Positions 6,247 to 13,659 of a stretch of 16,585 nt of DNA are shown one piece after another; position 1 is the stretch's first letter; each line of letters starts with the position of its first letter. Source of the DNA: an uncultured Chitinophagales bacterium (lineage in GTDB: Bacteria; Bacteroidota; Bacteroidia; Chitinophagales; Chitinophagaceae); contig CAMPIQ010000077.1 in the NCBI GenBank assembly GCA_946886475.1, forward strand, positions 1 through 16,585, given 5' to 3'. Below the pieces are notes generated by a model. The model had not been told where the DNA came from and did no database searches. It saw only the letters and a program-made list of their open reading frames with translations. Both the position numbers and the translations under genes were made by a program.

Positions 6247-7869
6247 TTAATTCTTTTGAGCGAACGAAAATACAACTCCGCCCAAAAAGTTGAAGCCATA
6301 AACCGGATATTGGTTCCAGCGCTGGTATTCTTTATTAAAAATATTATTGAATTGCGCCCATAGTTTTATGTTTTTCACCACCCTGAATTCAACACCGGCA
6401 CTCAGGTCCATGGCGGCAGGCAGGTTTTTTCTGCCATCCTTTGTATTTGACCAGGGACCGTCAAATGCATACAGGATGCTGTTCACATACAGGTCTTTCA
6501 ATACCTGTACCTTCATGGTGGTTTTCCATTCAAGCGGCAATAATCCCCAGGCTTTGTCATGATCTTTCAATTTAAACTGGTTCAGGCTTAAATTGGATAC
6601 CACAGAAAATTTTTCTCCAACCGTATATCCCAGTTCTCCGCCTATATTAAAAACCCTGAGTTCAGATTCTTTCATGGAAACAAATGATTTACCATAGGCG
6701 GTATCATTTACAAACAAAGGCTGGTTATTCAAAATATTCATGGCAACCTTTGCACTATAATTGAAGTGATCACCCACTGCTCCTTTAATACCCGCGTATC
6801 TTTCTTCAACCCAGGTATTATAAACTGTTTCAGGTGCATAGATCCATGGATTCATGGAAGCCTGGTACTGGAATCCCGAATTGCGCATCTGACCTGTCCA
6901 GCCCAGCTGGAAAGAGAAATCAAGGTCCCTGGCATTAAACTCCATCATCACATTGGGAAAAAGCTTAAATGCCCCATTATCCCATGATGGCCTGATACCA
7001 GCCTGCACATTTACGTTAGACTGCTTAAAAAAGAAGGAAGGTGAAAAAGCAAAATAATTATTGCCAACAGTGGCGCTGTTTCCGGGTTTATAACGGGATA
7101 GGCTACCCGTAAAAGCAAGTTCCACCGCAAATTTTTCTCCGATAGATTTTTGAAGCGGCAGGTGCAAATAACTATTGGTTTCAGAATTACTTAACTGATC
7201 GTGGAACAGATCAACCCTCACCTCGGGAGCGTAGGATAGTCCAAATTCAGTTTTATTGATATTCCTGAAGCTGGCCCTGCTTCTCCAGGTCTGATATCTT
7301 ACTTCGGTAGAATCAATGGGAAATACAAGGGTTTTTGGTTCAAAGCCATATTTATTATAGATCTCCTGGAATCCGCCAAACCTGATATTCCATTCCATAT
7401 TCTTTGCAGCCTTAAAGAATGCCGTCAGGTCAACGGAACTGTTGCTATAATCCTGCAATGGGATCCTGCCTTTTGATGAATGGTGTTTGGCATAAATGTT
7501 CAGTCCTGCATTTTTACCATCCCCAAATGAAATTCCTGCCTGGGCATAGGGTGTTTTAAGGCTTCCGTATCCCACCTTTACATAACTTTCATTTGACCAG
7601 TTACCGCCACTATCCACCTGCAGGGCAAGGGGCTTGAGTGAACCTGGCTGAAAAGTAAAATTCAGGTTCTGGTTTGGTATCTGGTATTGCAATGTTGGCC
7701 TGGTGGTATCAGAAACCGGAGGCGTTGCATTGAAATTGATCTTGGCAGCTTCCTTCAGGCTTGGCTTAAAAGTGGAAGTGATATTCACTCCTCTTTTTCC
7801 TGGCGTATCCTGCGCTGATAATATTGTTGCCGTTAAAACAAAAAATGAAAGTAGGATGGCAGATCTCAT
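6247..7869 (-). CDS. Plugless TonB-receptor-like outer-membrane barrel
   Basis: A 540-residue predicted outer-membrane beta-barrel. Residues 1-19 form a signal peptide ending Leu-Ser-Ala, with Gln20 next. About 60 residues of Pro/Asn-rich extended sequence follow. From about residue 80 to the end there are alternating hydrophobic/aromatic strands, and the C-terminus has RWNQYPVYGFNFLGGVVFSF as last strand, as in TonB-dependent receptor barrels. The N-terminal plug domain and TonB box of true receptors are missing, so active transport is doubtful. An ATG at 7920 overlaps the TPR stop (ATGA) and would add 17 residues before the signal peptide. I prefer the ATG at 7869, which gives a normal signal; the upstream ATG may serve coupling. 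It is the second gene of the operon, and the partner TPR protein is probably functionally linked. Confidence 0.75.
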   Translation of the reverse strand: MRSAILLSFFVLTATILSAQDTPGKRGVNITSTFKPSLKEAAKINFNATPPVSDTTRPTLQYQIPNQNLNFTFQPGSLKPLALQVDSGGNWSNESYVKVGYGSLKTPYAQAGISFGDGKNAGLNIYAKHHSSKGRIPLQDYSNSSVDLTAFFKAAKNMEWNIRFGGFQEIYNKYGFEPKTLVFPIDSTEVRYQTWRSRASFRNINKTEFGLSYAPEVRVDLFHDQLSNSETNSYLHLPLQKSIGEKFAVELAFTGSLSRYKPGNSATVGNNYFAFSPSFFFKQSNVNVQAGIRPSWDNGAFKLFPNVMMEFNARDLDFSFQLGWTGQMRNSGFQYQASMNPWIYAPETVYNTWVEERYAGIKGAVGDHFNYSAKVAMNILNNQPLFVNDTAYGKSFVSMKESELRVFNIGGELGYTVGEKFSVVSNLSLNQFKLKDHDKAWGLLPLEWKTTMKVQVLKDLYVNSILYAFDGPWSNTKDGRKNLPAAMDLSAGVEFRVVKNIKLWAQFNNIFNKEYQRWNQYPVYGFNFLGGVVFSFAQKN

Positions 7870-7916
7870 ATGATTGATTGGGCTGTGCTTACAAAAAATA
7901 AAATGGGTTACTGGTT

Positions 7917-10900
7917 TCATTCTTCTCCGTTTACTTTACTGTTCCTGTTTTCTTCTTCAATTACTTTATCAAGTTTGGACTGTGCTTCAGCTTTCAGTTC
8001 GGCATTCAGGCTGTTCTCCACTACGCTCTGAAAAGTTGCTTTGGCATTGAAATAATCCTTTTGCCTGAAATAAACATCTCCCAATAATATATATGCTTTG
8101 GTTACCCACCAGTCGTATGAGCCTGATTTGTTGATGACCTCAAATCCGGCTTTTTCAGCATCAGTAAGCCTGCCGGTCATAAGCCAGGTATTGGCGATCT
8201 CGTACCGGGCCTCTGCTGCAAGCGCTGCTTTATTTACAGCAACCACCTGTTTAAAGGAATTGATAGCCACATCATATTCCCCACTGATCTGAGCTGATTT
8301 ACCAATAGCCATATTGGCCAGGGACTTATCGTCAACACTACTTCCTTTTTGGGCTATCAGGTCTTTTGCATTGGTTACCGCATCACTCCATTTTTGTTGC
8401 TGGTACTGACTTCTAAGTAATCCACGCATGGCTTCCAGCCGGTTTTCCTGACTTGCCGTTACCTGTTTGAGCTGGGCATAATATTTTTCCGCTTCAGCAT
8501 AATTCTTTATCTCAAAAAAATAGATCCTTGCGGCCTGCAATATGGCCCTTTCAGCAAATTCGTTTGGCGCTCTTTCTGCAACTATGCCATAACTGCTTAA
8601 TGCATTGGTCCAGTCCTTACTGGTTCCATAAATCTCAGCACGGAAATAATTGGCATCGGTTGAATAACTTCCATTGGGAAAACGCTGCAGATAATTATTG
8701 AATGAATTCAATGCTGCACTCATATTACCATTATCATATTGTATGGCAGCTGCGGCAAATGTGAGTGAGTCTTCTGTGTTTACAGACAGCGGTTTGCCTG
8801 CCTGCCGCGCTGCTTCCGCATAGGCATCCGGCCTTCCCTGCTCTAAATAAAGAACCCGGAGGTTATTCAGCGCAGATTCAGCCTCAGGCGAATTTGTATA
8901 ATTTTTCAGGATATGCGTGTATTGCGCTACTGCATTATCAATGTTGTTTGAATTATGATAAGCCACTCCAAGTTTTAAATAGGCCTGTGGCTTCAGGCTG
9001 GTATTGCCGGTTGCACTGATAATATTATTCAGGTAAGGCATGGCCTCGCGGAATCTTTCATCGGAAAGATAGGTATTGGCAATTTCCATATTGGCATCTC
9101 CCACCAGGCTTGACTGTGGAAATTTGCGCATCATGGTATTGAGCAGATTTATTTTTTCGGTTGGATTGGTGATGCCTGCTATCATGGCCTTTTGAAATGT
9201 TGCATAATCTTCGGCCGGCCAGGAAAACCTGATCACATTGTCATACATGGTCTTAGCCTGCACATAATTCCTGCTCATAAAGTTCACATCCGCTGTTCTT
9301 ATATATGCATCCTGAGTGAGGGGATCGGAGCTTAAAGAAACATTAGTGGCCAGTGGCTCAAAGTATGTTTTTGCTACAGGATAATTTTCCTTGCGGTAAT
9401 AAGTATAACCCAGATTGTATTTTACATTCCTTGCATTGGCCTCACCCGATGTGGGAGCTCCTGCATTCAGGTAAGCATGATAGTACCTGATGGCATCGTC
9501 AATATTGTTATCCCTGTAGGCCAGTTCTCCTTTCCAGAAATTGACAAAAGGCAGTATGGCTGCATTGTTGGGATCTTTCAAGGCCCTGTCAAGCATGGCA
9601 TCTGCTTCTGCCAGGCGCCCATCATTGATTAGTTCTGTAGCACGGCCATACAGTATTCTTGGCATTAACCTTCTTACACTGGCTGATGGAGACTGAATAC
9701 CTTCCAGCAAGGTAAGGGCGTCGCGGTAATTATTTGTATTGGCCAGTGCACCAACCAGCAATTCAACCGCTTCATCCCTGTACTGGGTAGAAGGATAATC
9801 ATTTAAAAAACTGCGAAGGCTCTTTAATGCTTCATCCTGGTAACCGAGTTCATAAGAAAGCTTGGCATAATTGAATCTTGAGATCTCTCTTTGTACCAGG
9901 TTGCTGTTATTAGAAGCACTAAAAAGAAATGCATTTCTTGCGTTGGCTTTCTGATTGGTTTTCAGATAGGAATCTCCGAGGAGATACATAGCATGCTGGC
10001 TCAGCGAATCTTCCTTGCCACTTAATTGTTTGAAGCCTTCAATAGCTTTTCCATACTGGCTGGTTTGATAATAGGCATAACTCAGTTCATAAAGGTCTTC
10101 ACGCCTCACTTTTGCAGAACGGTTCACATAATCACTAAGATAGGTTGCGGTTTTTGCCCAGTCCTTTTTCTCAAAATATGCATGACCAAGAAGTTGTTTC
10201 AGCTCGAGGTCATAATATTGTGTTTGTCCTTTCTGGATCTTATTTTCGGCGTAAGCAATGGCTTCCTCCTTTCTTCCCTGCACATAATATATCTGGGCAA
10301 TGTAAAATGGAACGATCGACTCATATTGCGGTTCATTTTCAACCACCTTAAAACTTTCAAGCGCTTCCCCGTAATTACGGTCGCGAAAGGCAATGAATCC
10401 ATAATAATAATTGGCATCTATATAATTGGGATCATCCGTTACCTGCCGTATGGCATCCAGCAGGGGCCTGGCATCAGCAAACCTCTGCATGGTGAAATAG
10501 GAATAACCCTGGTGAAATTTCATATCAGCCACTTCACGGTTATTGAGATTGGCGATATTAGCCTGTTCATACAAGCCCACCGCATCAGAAAACCTTTGAT
10601 TGCGGAAATAAAATTCAGCCAGGTGAAAGCTCATCATCTGGACGCGGGCATTATTTTTTACGATCTCTATAAATTCAAGCGCATCATCTTCGGCCTTGTC
10701 TTCATTCTGCATTAACGCACTGGCAATTGTATAATACCGGATCTCCTGGGAAACAACGGGATTGTTTACTTTATCGGTTTCCTTCAGTGATTGTTGCAGT
10801 TCTTTCAAAATCGGATAGGCCAGGTTGTATTGACCTTTCTGAAAGTATTCTTTTGCTTCATTGAACTTTTCCTGCGGATCATTAAAATGATAGGTTTTCT

Positions 10901-10958
10901 GGGAAAAACAAAAGAATGAGAAAGCAGAGAACAGGAGCGGTAACAGAAGTTTCTTCAT
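7917..10958 (-). CDS. Large periplasmic tetratricopeptide repeat protein
   Basis: A 1013-residue protein built almost wholly from TPR/Sel1-like helical hairpins. Examples are the pairs around YELSYAYYQTSQYGKAIEGF, AMYLLGDSYLKTNQKANARN and YNLGYTYYRKENYPVAKTYF, with recurrent Tyr/Ala/Gly positions spaced about 34-37 residues from near residue 25 to about 990. Residues 1-19 are a signal peptide (MKKLLLPLLFSAFSFFCFS) followed by Gln20, with no lipobox and no membrane anchor, so it is likely periplasmic or attached to the outer-membrane partner. It should act as a scaffold for protein-protein contacts. The start at 10958 fits the signal peptide and has AAGGA nearby upstream; the ATG at 10985 would add nine residues. 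It is first in the operon, and its stop overlaps an ATG of the barrel gene. The exact function is unknown. Confidence 0.88.
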   Translation of the reverse strand: MKKLLLPLLFSAFSFFCFSQKTYHFNDPQEKFNEAKEYFQKGQYNLAYPILKELQQSLKETDKVNNPVVSQEIRYYTIASALMQNEDKAEDDALEFIEIVKNNARVQMMSFHLAEFYFRNQRFSDAVGLYEQANIANLNNREVADMKFHQGYSYFTMQRFADARPLLDAIRQVTDDPNYIDANYYYGFIAFRDRNYGEALESFKVVENEPQYESIVPFYIAQIYYVQGRKEEAIAYAENKIQKGQTQYYDLELKQLLGHAYFEKKDWAKTATYLSDYVNRSAKVRREDLYELSYAYYQTSQYGKAIEGFKQLSGKEDSLSQHAMYLLGDSYLKTNQKANARNAFLFSASNNSNLVQREISRFNYAKLSYELGYQDEALKSLRSFLNDYPSTQYRDEAVELLVGALANTNNYRDALTLLEGIQSPSASVRRLMPRILYGRATELINDGRLAEADAMLDRALKDPNNAAILPFVNFWKGELAYRDNNIDDAIRYYHAYLNAGAPTSGEANARNVKYNLGYTYYRKENYPVAKTYFEPLATNVSLSSDPLTQDAYIRTADVNFMSRNYVQAKTMYDNVIRFSWPAEDYATFQKAMIAGITNPTEKINLLNTMMRKFPQSSLVGDANMEIANTYLSDERFREAMPYLNNIISATGNTSLKPQAYLKLGVAYHNSNNIDNAVAQYTHILKNYTNSPEAESALNNLRVLYLEQGRPDAYAEAARQAGKPLSVNTEDSLTFAAAAIQYDNGNMSAALNSFNNYLQRFPNGSYSTDANYFRAEIYGTSKDWTNALSSYGIVAERAPNEFAERAILQAARIYFFEIKNYAEAEKYYAQLKQVTASQENRLEAMRGLLRSQYQQQKWSDAVTNAKDLIAQKGSSVDDKSLANMAIGKSAQISGEYDVAINSFKQVVAVNKAALAAEARYEIANTWLMTGRLTDAEKAGFEVINKSGSYDWWVTKAYILLGDVYFRQKDYFNAKATFQSVVENSLNAELKAEAQSKLDKVIEEENRNSKVNGEE

Positions 10959-11044
10959 AAGAGGTCCTTTAACCGTTGGGTGCATAACGTTGTAAAGATT
11001 CTAATTATTTTAAGGGCGGCCAAACATCATTCCAAAGAACGTCA

Positions 11045-11076
11045 CAAAATTAAAACAGCCGGGAACGTTTAACAAA
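11045..11076 (-). promoter_or_regulatory. Consensus Bacteroidota promoter of the TPR operon
   Basis: On the minus strand TTTG (11076-11073), a 20-bp spacer and TAATTTTG (11052-11045) match TTTG-N19-21-TAnnTTTG exactly. Start of transcription is expected near 11040, giving a leader of about 80 nt before the ATG at 10958. It lies in the divergent gap to the doxX gene. Confidence 0.65.
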
Positions 11077-11112
11077 ATAACTGCAAATGATGCACTTCAT
11101 TTGATTTTGACG

Positions 11113-11120
11113 TAAACTTG
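11113..11120 (+). promoter_or_regulatory. Weak -7-like box (TAAACTTG) before doxX
   Basis: TAAACTTG differs by one base from TAnnTTTG and is 21 bp before the ATG at 11142. No correctly spaced -33 TTTG was seen. It overlaps a TTG that could formally start the frame, which speaks against that TTG as the real start. Confidence 0.25.
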
Positions 11121-11141
11121 CGGCACTTATTTAAAATATCT

Positions 11142-11555
11142 ATGAAAAAATTATTCAACACCAGGGTTTCCGACAATACTTTTTCTTTTGCCATGCTTCT
11201 TTTTCGGTTAGGCATCGGCGGTTTAATGTTAGTGAACCACGGATTCGATAAGATCAAACACTTCAGCCAAAAGTCAAACAGCTTTGCAGATCCTTTGGGC
11301 ATTGGTTCTACCACATCCCTTTCACTTGTAGTTTTTGCAGAATTCTTTTGCGCGGCCTTTGTCATTCTTGGATTGTTTACGCGGCTGGCTTCCATTCCGG
11401 TTATCATTGCCATGTCCTTTGCTTTCTTCAGTGCCAATAAAATGAATTATTCCAAATCCGGTGGTGAGCTGGCCTTACTCTTTCTTGTTGGCTTTACCGT
11501 GATCCTTTTGAATGGCCCCGGCAAGGTGAGTCTGGACAGGCTTATTGGAAAATAG
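11142..11555 (+). CDS. DoxX family membrane protein
   Basis: A 137-residue protein of the DoxX family (PF07681) with four hydrophobic segments at roughly 15-35, 57-79, 83-102 and 108-125. The first contains the family-like FRLGIGGLMLVNHGFDKIKH (about 21-40). The loop KMNYSKSGGELALLFL before the last segment, with its Gly-Glu-Leu, is also typical. It sits in the cytoplasmic membrane. DoxX proteins have been linked to quinone oxidation or redox protection, but for this small type the role is unclear. The ATG at 11142 gives the usual Lys-Lys start; a TTG at 11118 lies inside a promoter-like box. It diverges from the TPR operon and is followed by the heptad repeat. Confidence 0.88.
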   Translation: MKKLFNTRVSDNTFSFAMLLFRLGIGGLMLVNHGFDKIKHFSQKSNSFADPLGIGSTTSLSLVVFAEFFCAAFVILGLFTRLASIPVIIAMSFAFFSANKMNYSKSGGELALLFLVGFTVILLNGPGKVSLDRLIGK

Positions 11556-11566
11556 TTGGAGAGAGC

Positions 11567-11694
11567 GTTCAAAGTTGAAAGTTTAAAGTTCAAAGTCAGT
11601 GTACTACAGAATTAAGTTGTTTATAAATAACATCATTTATAAGTTATAAATCATAGAACTGAAACGACCCGACTTTGAACTTTCAACTTTGAAC
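11567..11694. repeat. Heptad repeat locus A, inverted pair with AT core
   Basis: The left arm, 11567-11601, is five 7-bp units: GTTCAAA, GTTGAAA, GTTTAAA, GTTCAAA, GTCAGTG. The right arm, 11671-11694, carries the same units on the other strand (GACTTTG, AACTTTC, AACTTTG, AAC) but one unit fewer. Decayed units (GTCCGGA, GTCAGGG on the minus strand) continue to about 11717. The core holds TTATAAAT at 11621-11628 and a perfect 8-bp palindrome ATTTATAA-G-TTATAAAT (11635-11651). The element fills the 165-bp gap between the convergent doxX and DUF6526 genes. A long hairpin here could end transcription from both sides. Confidence 0.85.
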
Positions 11695-11720
11695 CCGGAC
11701 TCCCTGACTCCGGACTTCTC

Positions 11721-12149
11721 CTACACCCTCCAGTAATCCGGCCGCCAGTTCCTGATCAATTTTTTGATCTCTTTGTTACCCAGATTTTCTTCTGCGGCTT
11801 TTTGTGCAAGGGATGGGAATTCCTCATCTGATGCAAATCTCAGGGCAATCACCTGCCTGGTGGTAAGGCGCGTGTCCAGCCTCTTTCCTGTTAGTATGAA
11901 ATAACGCAGGCTTTCTTCCGCCCTGATGGCCCTGTCCTGCGCCCTTAATGCAAATGACCTGCCGTGTATATACAAACTGCAAAGGATGATCATTACCAGT
12001 ACAAGTAATAAAGCATCGTAATAATTGGCTTCAGTACTGTAAACAAGGTTCCAGATGGCTCCGAATATCAATACCAGCAAAGCAGGCAAAGTAAATCCGT
12101 GATACCAGGGAACAAGTCGCGTATGGTTCTTATAATTCTGTGTTTTCAT
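11721..12149 (-). CDS. DUF6526 family membrane protein
   Basis: A 142-residue protein recognised as DUF6526, a Bacteroidota family without known function, from its start MKTQNYKNHTRLVPWYHGF and the conserved Arg-rich middle. Two hydrophobic segments lie at about 19-38 and 43-62. A cytoplasmic, charged C-terminal half (63-142) includes RAQDRAIRAEESLRYFILTG, the LTTRQVIALRFASDEE segment and a terminal RNWRPDYWRV rich in Trp/Arg. There is no signal peptide. The gene is 66 bp downstream of the PBP4 gene on the same strand and could be read through from it; no promoter was seen in that gap. Confidence 0.85.
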   Translation of the reverse strand: MKTQNYKNHTRLVPWYHGFTLPALLVLIFGAIWNLVYSTEANYYDALLLVLVMIILCSLYIHGRSFALRAQDRAIRAEESLRYFILTGKRLDTRLTTRQVIALRFASDEEFPSLAQKAAEENLGNKEIKKLIRNWRPDYWRV

Positions 12150-12215
12150 TTCTTTTTATTTATAGTTTATTGGATGCGGGTTGATACCTGTTCCGGGAAG
12201 TACTTCAATTCGCTC

Positions 12216-13622
12216 CTATTTCAACTGATCGAGCACCAGGTACATTTTCTTCACCAGTGAAGAAGAGGACCCGTTATAATTATTTACCAGGAAAGAAAAT
12301 ATGTATTCCTTCCCGGATGCGGATGTATGGTATCCGCAAAAACCTTTCACACCACTGATGGTACCGCTTTTCATTTTCATGTTATTGAATTCAGGAAAAC
12401 CATGGTAATAACTATTGAACCAGGGTTGCTTTGCGGCATATTGAAGAATGGCCACCTGCGCATGTGTGGTGGTGCGGTTCAATGGAGAAAGACCCGAACC
12501 GTCATGCAGATTCAATTCTGTTTTGCTGATGCCCATATTTTTTTTCGACCAGAAATCACGTACAAGGTCCGCACCGTTTTCCGTGCTGGCTGTTTTTGAA
12601 TCCTGCGCTGCCATGGTCTTCACAAGTGCTTCGCCATAAAGATTGATACTGCGTCTCAAAAACCAGTAACTGATGCTGTCTAAAGGCGGTGATGTTTCCG
12701 TATGAAAATATTTGATCTCCACCTGTTTTGAAAATTGTGTATTCAGGTCTGCAGCTCCCCTGTTTTTATTTTGTATTCCATTTTTTATCAGCGAATCGCT
12801 GATGGTTTCTACAAACTGCCTGCTTCCTGATGGCATGGCACCTGAAATGGTGAAGCTTTTTTCACCAGCGGGTATGGTACCTCTGACCACCGCATGTGAA
12901 CTGCCCACCGGAAAATAGATATAGGCGTTGTCGCCCGTGCCCTTTGCTGCTGCAGTTGCCATGGATCTGATCTCATAATTATATAAATAAGGAACTGTTT
13001 TTACAACTTTCACTTCAGCACCTTTTTCCTCACCTGATCTCAACACCAGGTCGTACTGGTTCTCCCTCCAGTTAATGATGCCAGCACCGGCGCCATAATA
13101 ATTCCCTATATCATCCCATACCCATCCACCAGGAATGGTTTCCGCTTCCCAGTTATTATTATCAAGAATAAATGAAGTAACATTCAGGATATTCTTTTCC
13201 CGCAGGGCACTGAGTAATCTATTCATCACCGATGACTCGGTAGTATTGGGCCAGCGCCAGCTTCCAAGGGTCGGATCTCCCGAGCCCCGGATGTAAATTC
13301 CATTGTTGGATTGATGATCATTCAAGTATTCATAATATCCAAATTTTGTCTGGTAGCGAAAATCTTTTCCAAGCAATTCATATGCTGTTGCAGCGGTTAT
13401 GATCTTTTGGGTGGATGCAGGCGCCAGCCCAATTTGAGCGTTCTTATCAAACACCGGTTGGCCTGTTGCAGCATCTACCACATACAATGATGCCATTGCA
13501 TTTTTCAATTGAGGATCTGATGCAAAGACCGCATAAGCTTTTGCAAGTTTTGAATGAATGGACTGGGCTCCGGAGGTAAATACCATAATGGTGAACAGGA
13601 AACAGGCAAAGAATCTTTTCAT
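12216..13622 (-). CDS. dacB: D-Ala-D-Ala carboxypeptidase/endopeptidase (PBP4)
   Basis: A 468-residue class C penicillin-binding protein of the S13/PBP4 family, which cleaves D-Ala-D-Ala ends and cross-links of peptidoglycan in the periplasm. Residues 1-19 are a signal peptide ending Ser-Gly-Ala, then Gln20. All three active-site motifs are visible: SxxK as S70-T-Q-K73, SxN as S325-I-N327, and the third as K418-S-G-T rather than the classical KTG. The family block DGSGLSPLN is at 374-382. The insert domain characteristic of PBP4 lies between the first two motifs (about 110-290). I start at the ATG at 13622, since the signal peptide begins there. The frame stays open for 222 more codons upstream, but this is antisense to cinA. 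It diverges from cinA with 37 bp between starts. Confidence 0.93.
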   Translation of the reverse strand: MKRFFACFLFTIMVFTSGAQSIHSKLAKAYAVFASDPQLKNAMASLYVVDAATGQPVFDKNAQIGLAPASTQKIITAATAYELLGKDFRYQTKFGYYEYLNDHQSNNGIYIRGSGDPTLGSWRWPNTTESSVMNRLLSALREKNILNVTSFILDNNNWEAETIPGGWVWDDIGNYYGAGAGIINWRENQYDLVLRSGEEKGAEVKVVKTVPYLYNYEIRSMATAAAKGTGDNAYIYFPVGSSHAVVRGTIPAGEKSFTISGAMPSGSRQFVETISDSLIKNGIQNKNRGAADLNTQFSKQVEIKYFHTETSPPLDSISYWFLRRSINLYGEALVKTMAAQDSKTASTENGADLVRDFWSKKNMGISKTELNLHDGSGLSPLNRTTTHAQVAILQYAAKQPWFNSYYHGFPEFNNMKMKSGTISGVKGFCGYHTSASGKEYIFSFLVNNYNGSSSSLVKKMYLVLDQLK

Positions 13623-13659
13623 GGCTTCGTACATTGCGTTAAAATTAAGTGTTTCATAC

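Noticed and set aside
6246..6299. ATG at 6299 as start of the HU-CCDC81 gene
   Set aside because: It would overlap the barrel gene by 53 bp and add residues read from barrel coding sequence; the GTG at 6245 fits the family N-terminus.
10026..10715. A 229-codon plus-strand open frame
   Set aside because: It is the reverse strand of the TPR gene, rich in Ile/Phe/Leu from antisense codons, with no recognisable domain.
11118..11141. TTG start for doxX
   Set aside because: It overlaps a -7-like box and adds eight residues not typical of the family; ATG at 11142 gives the normal start.
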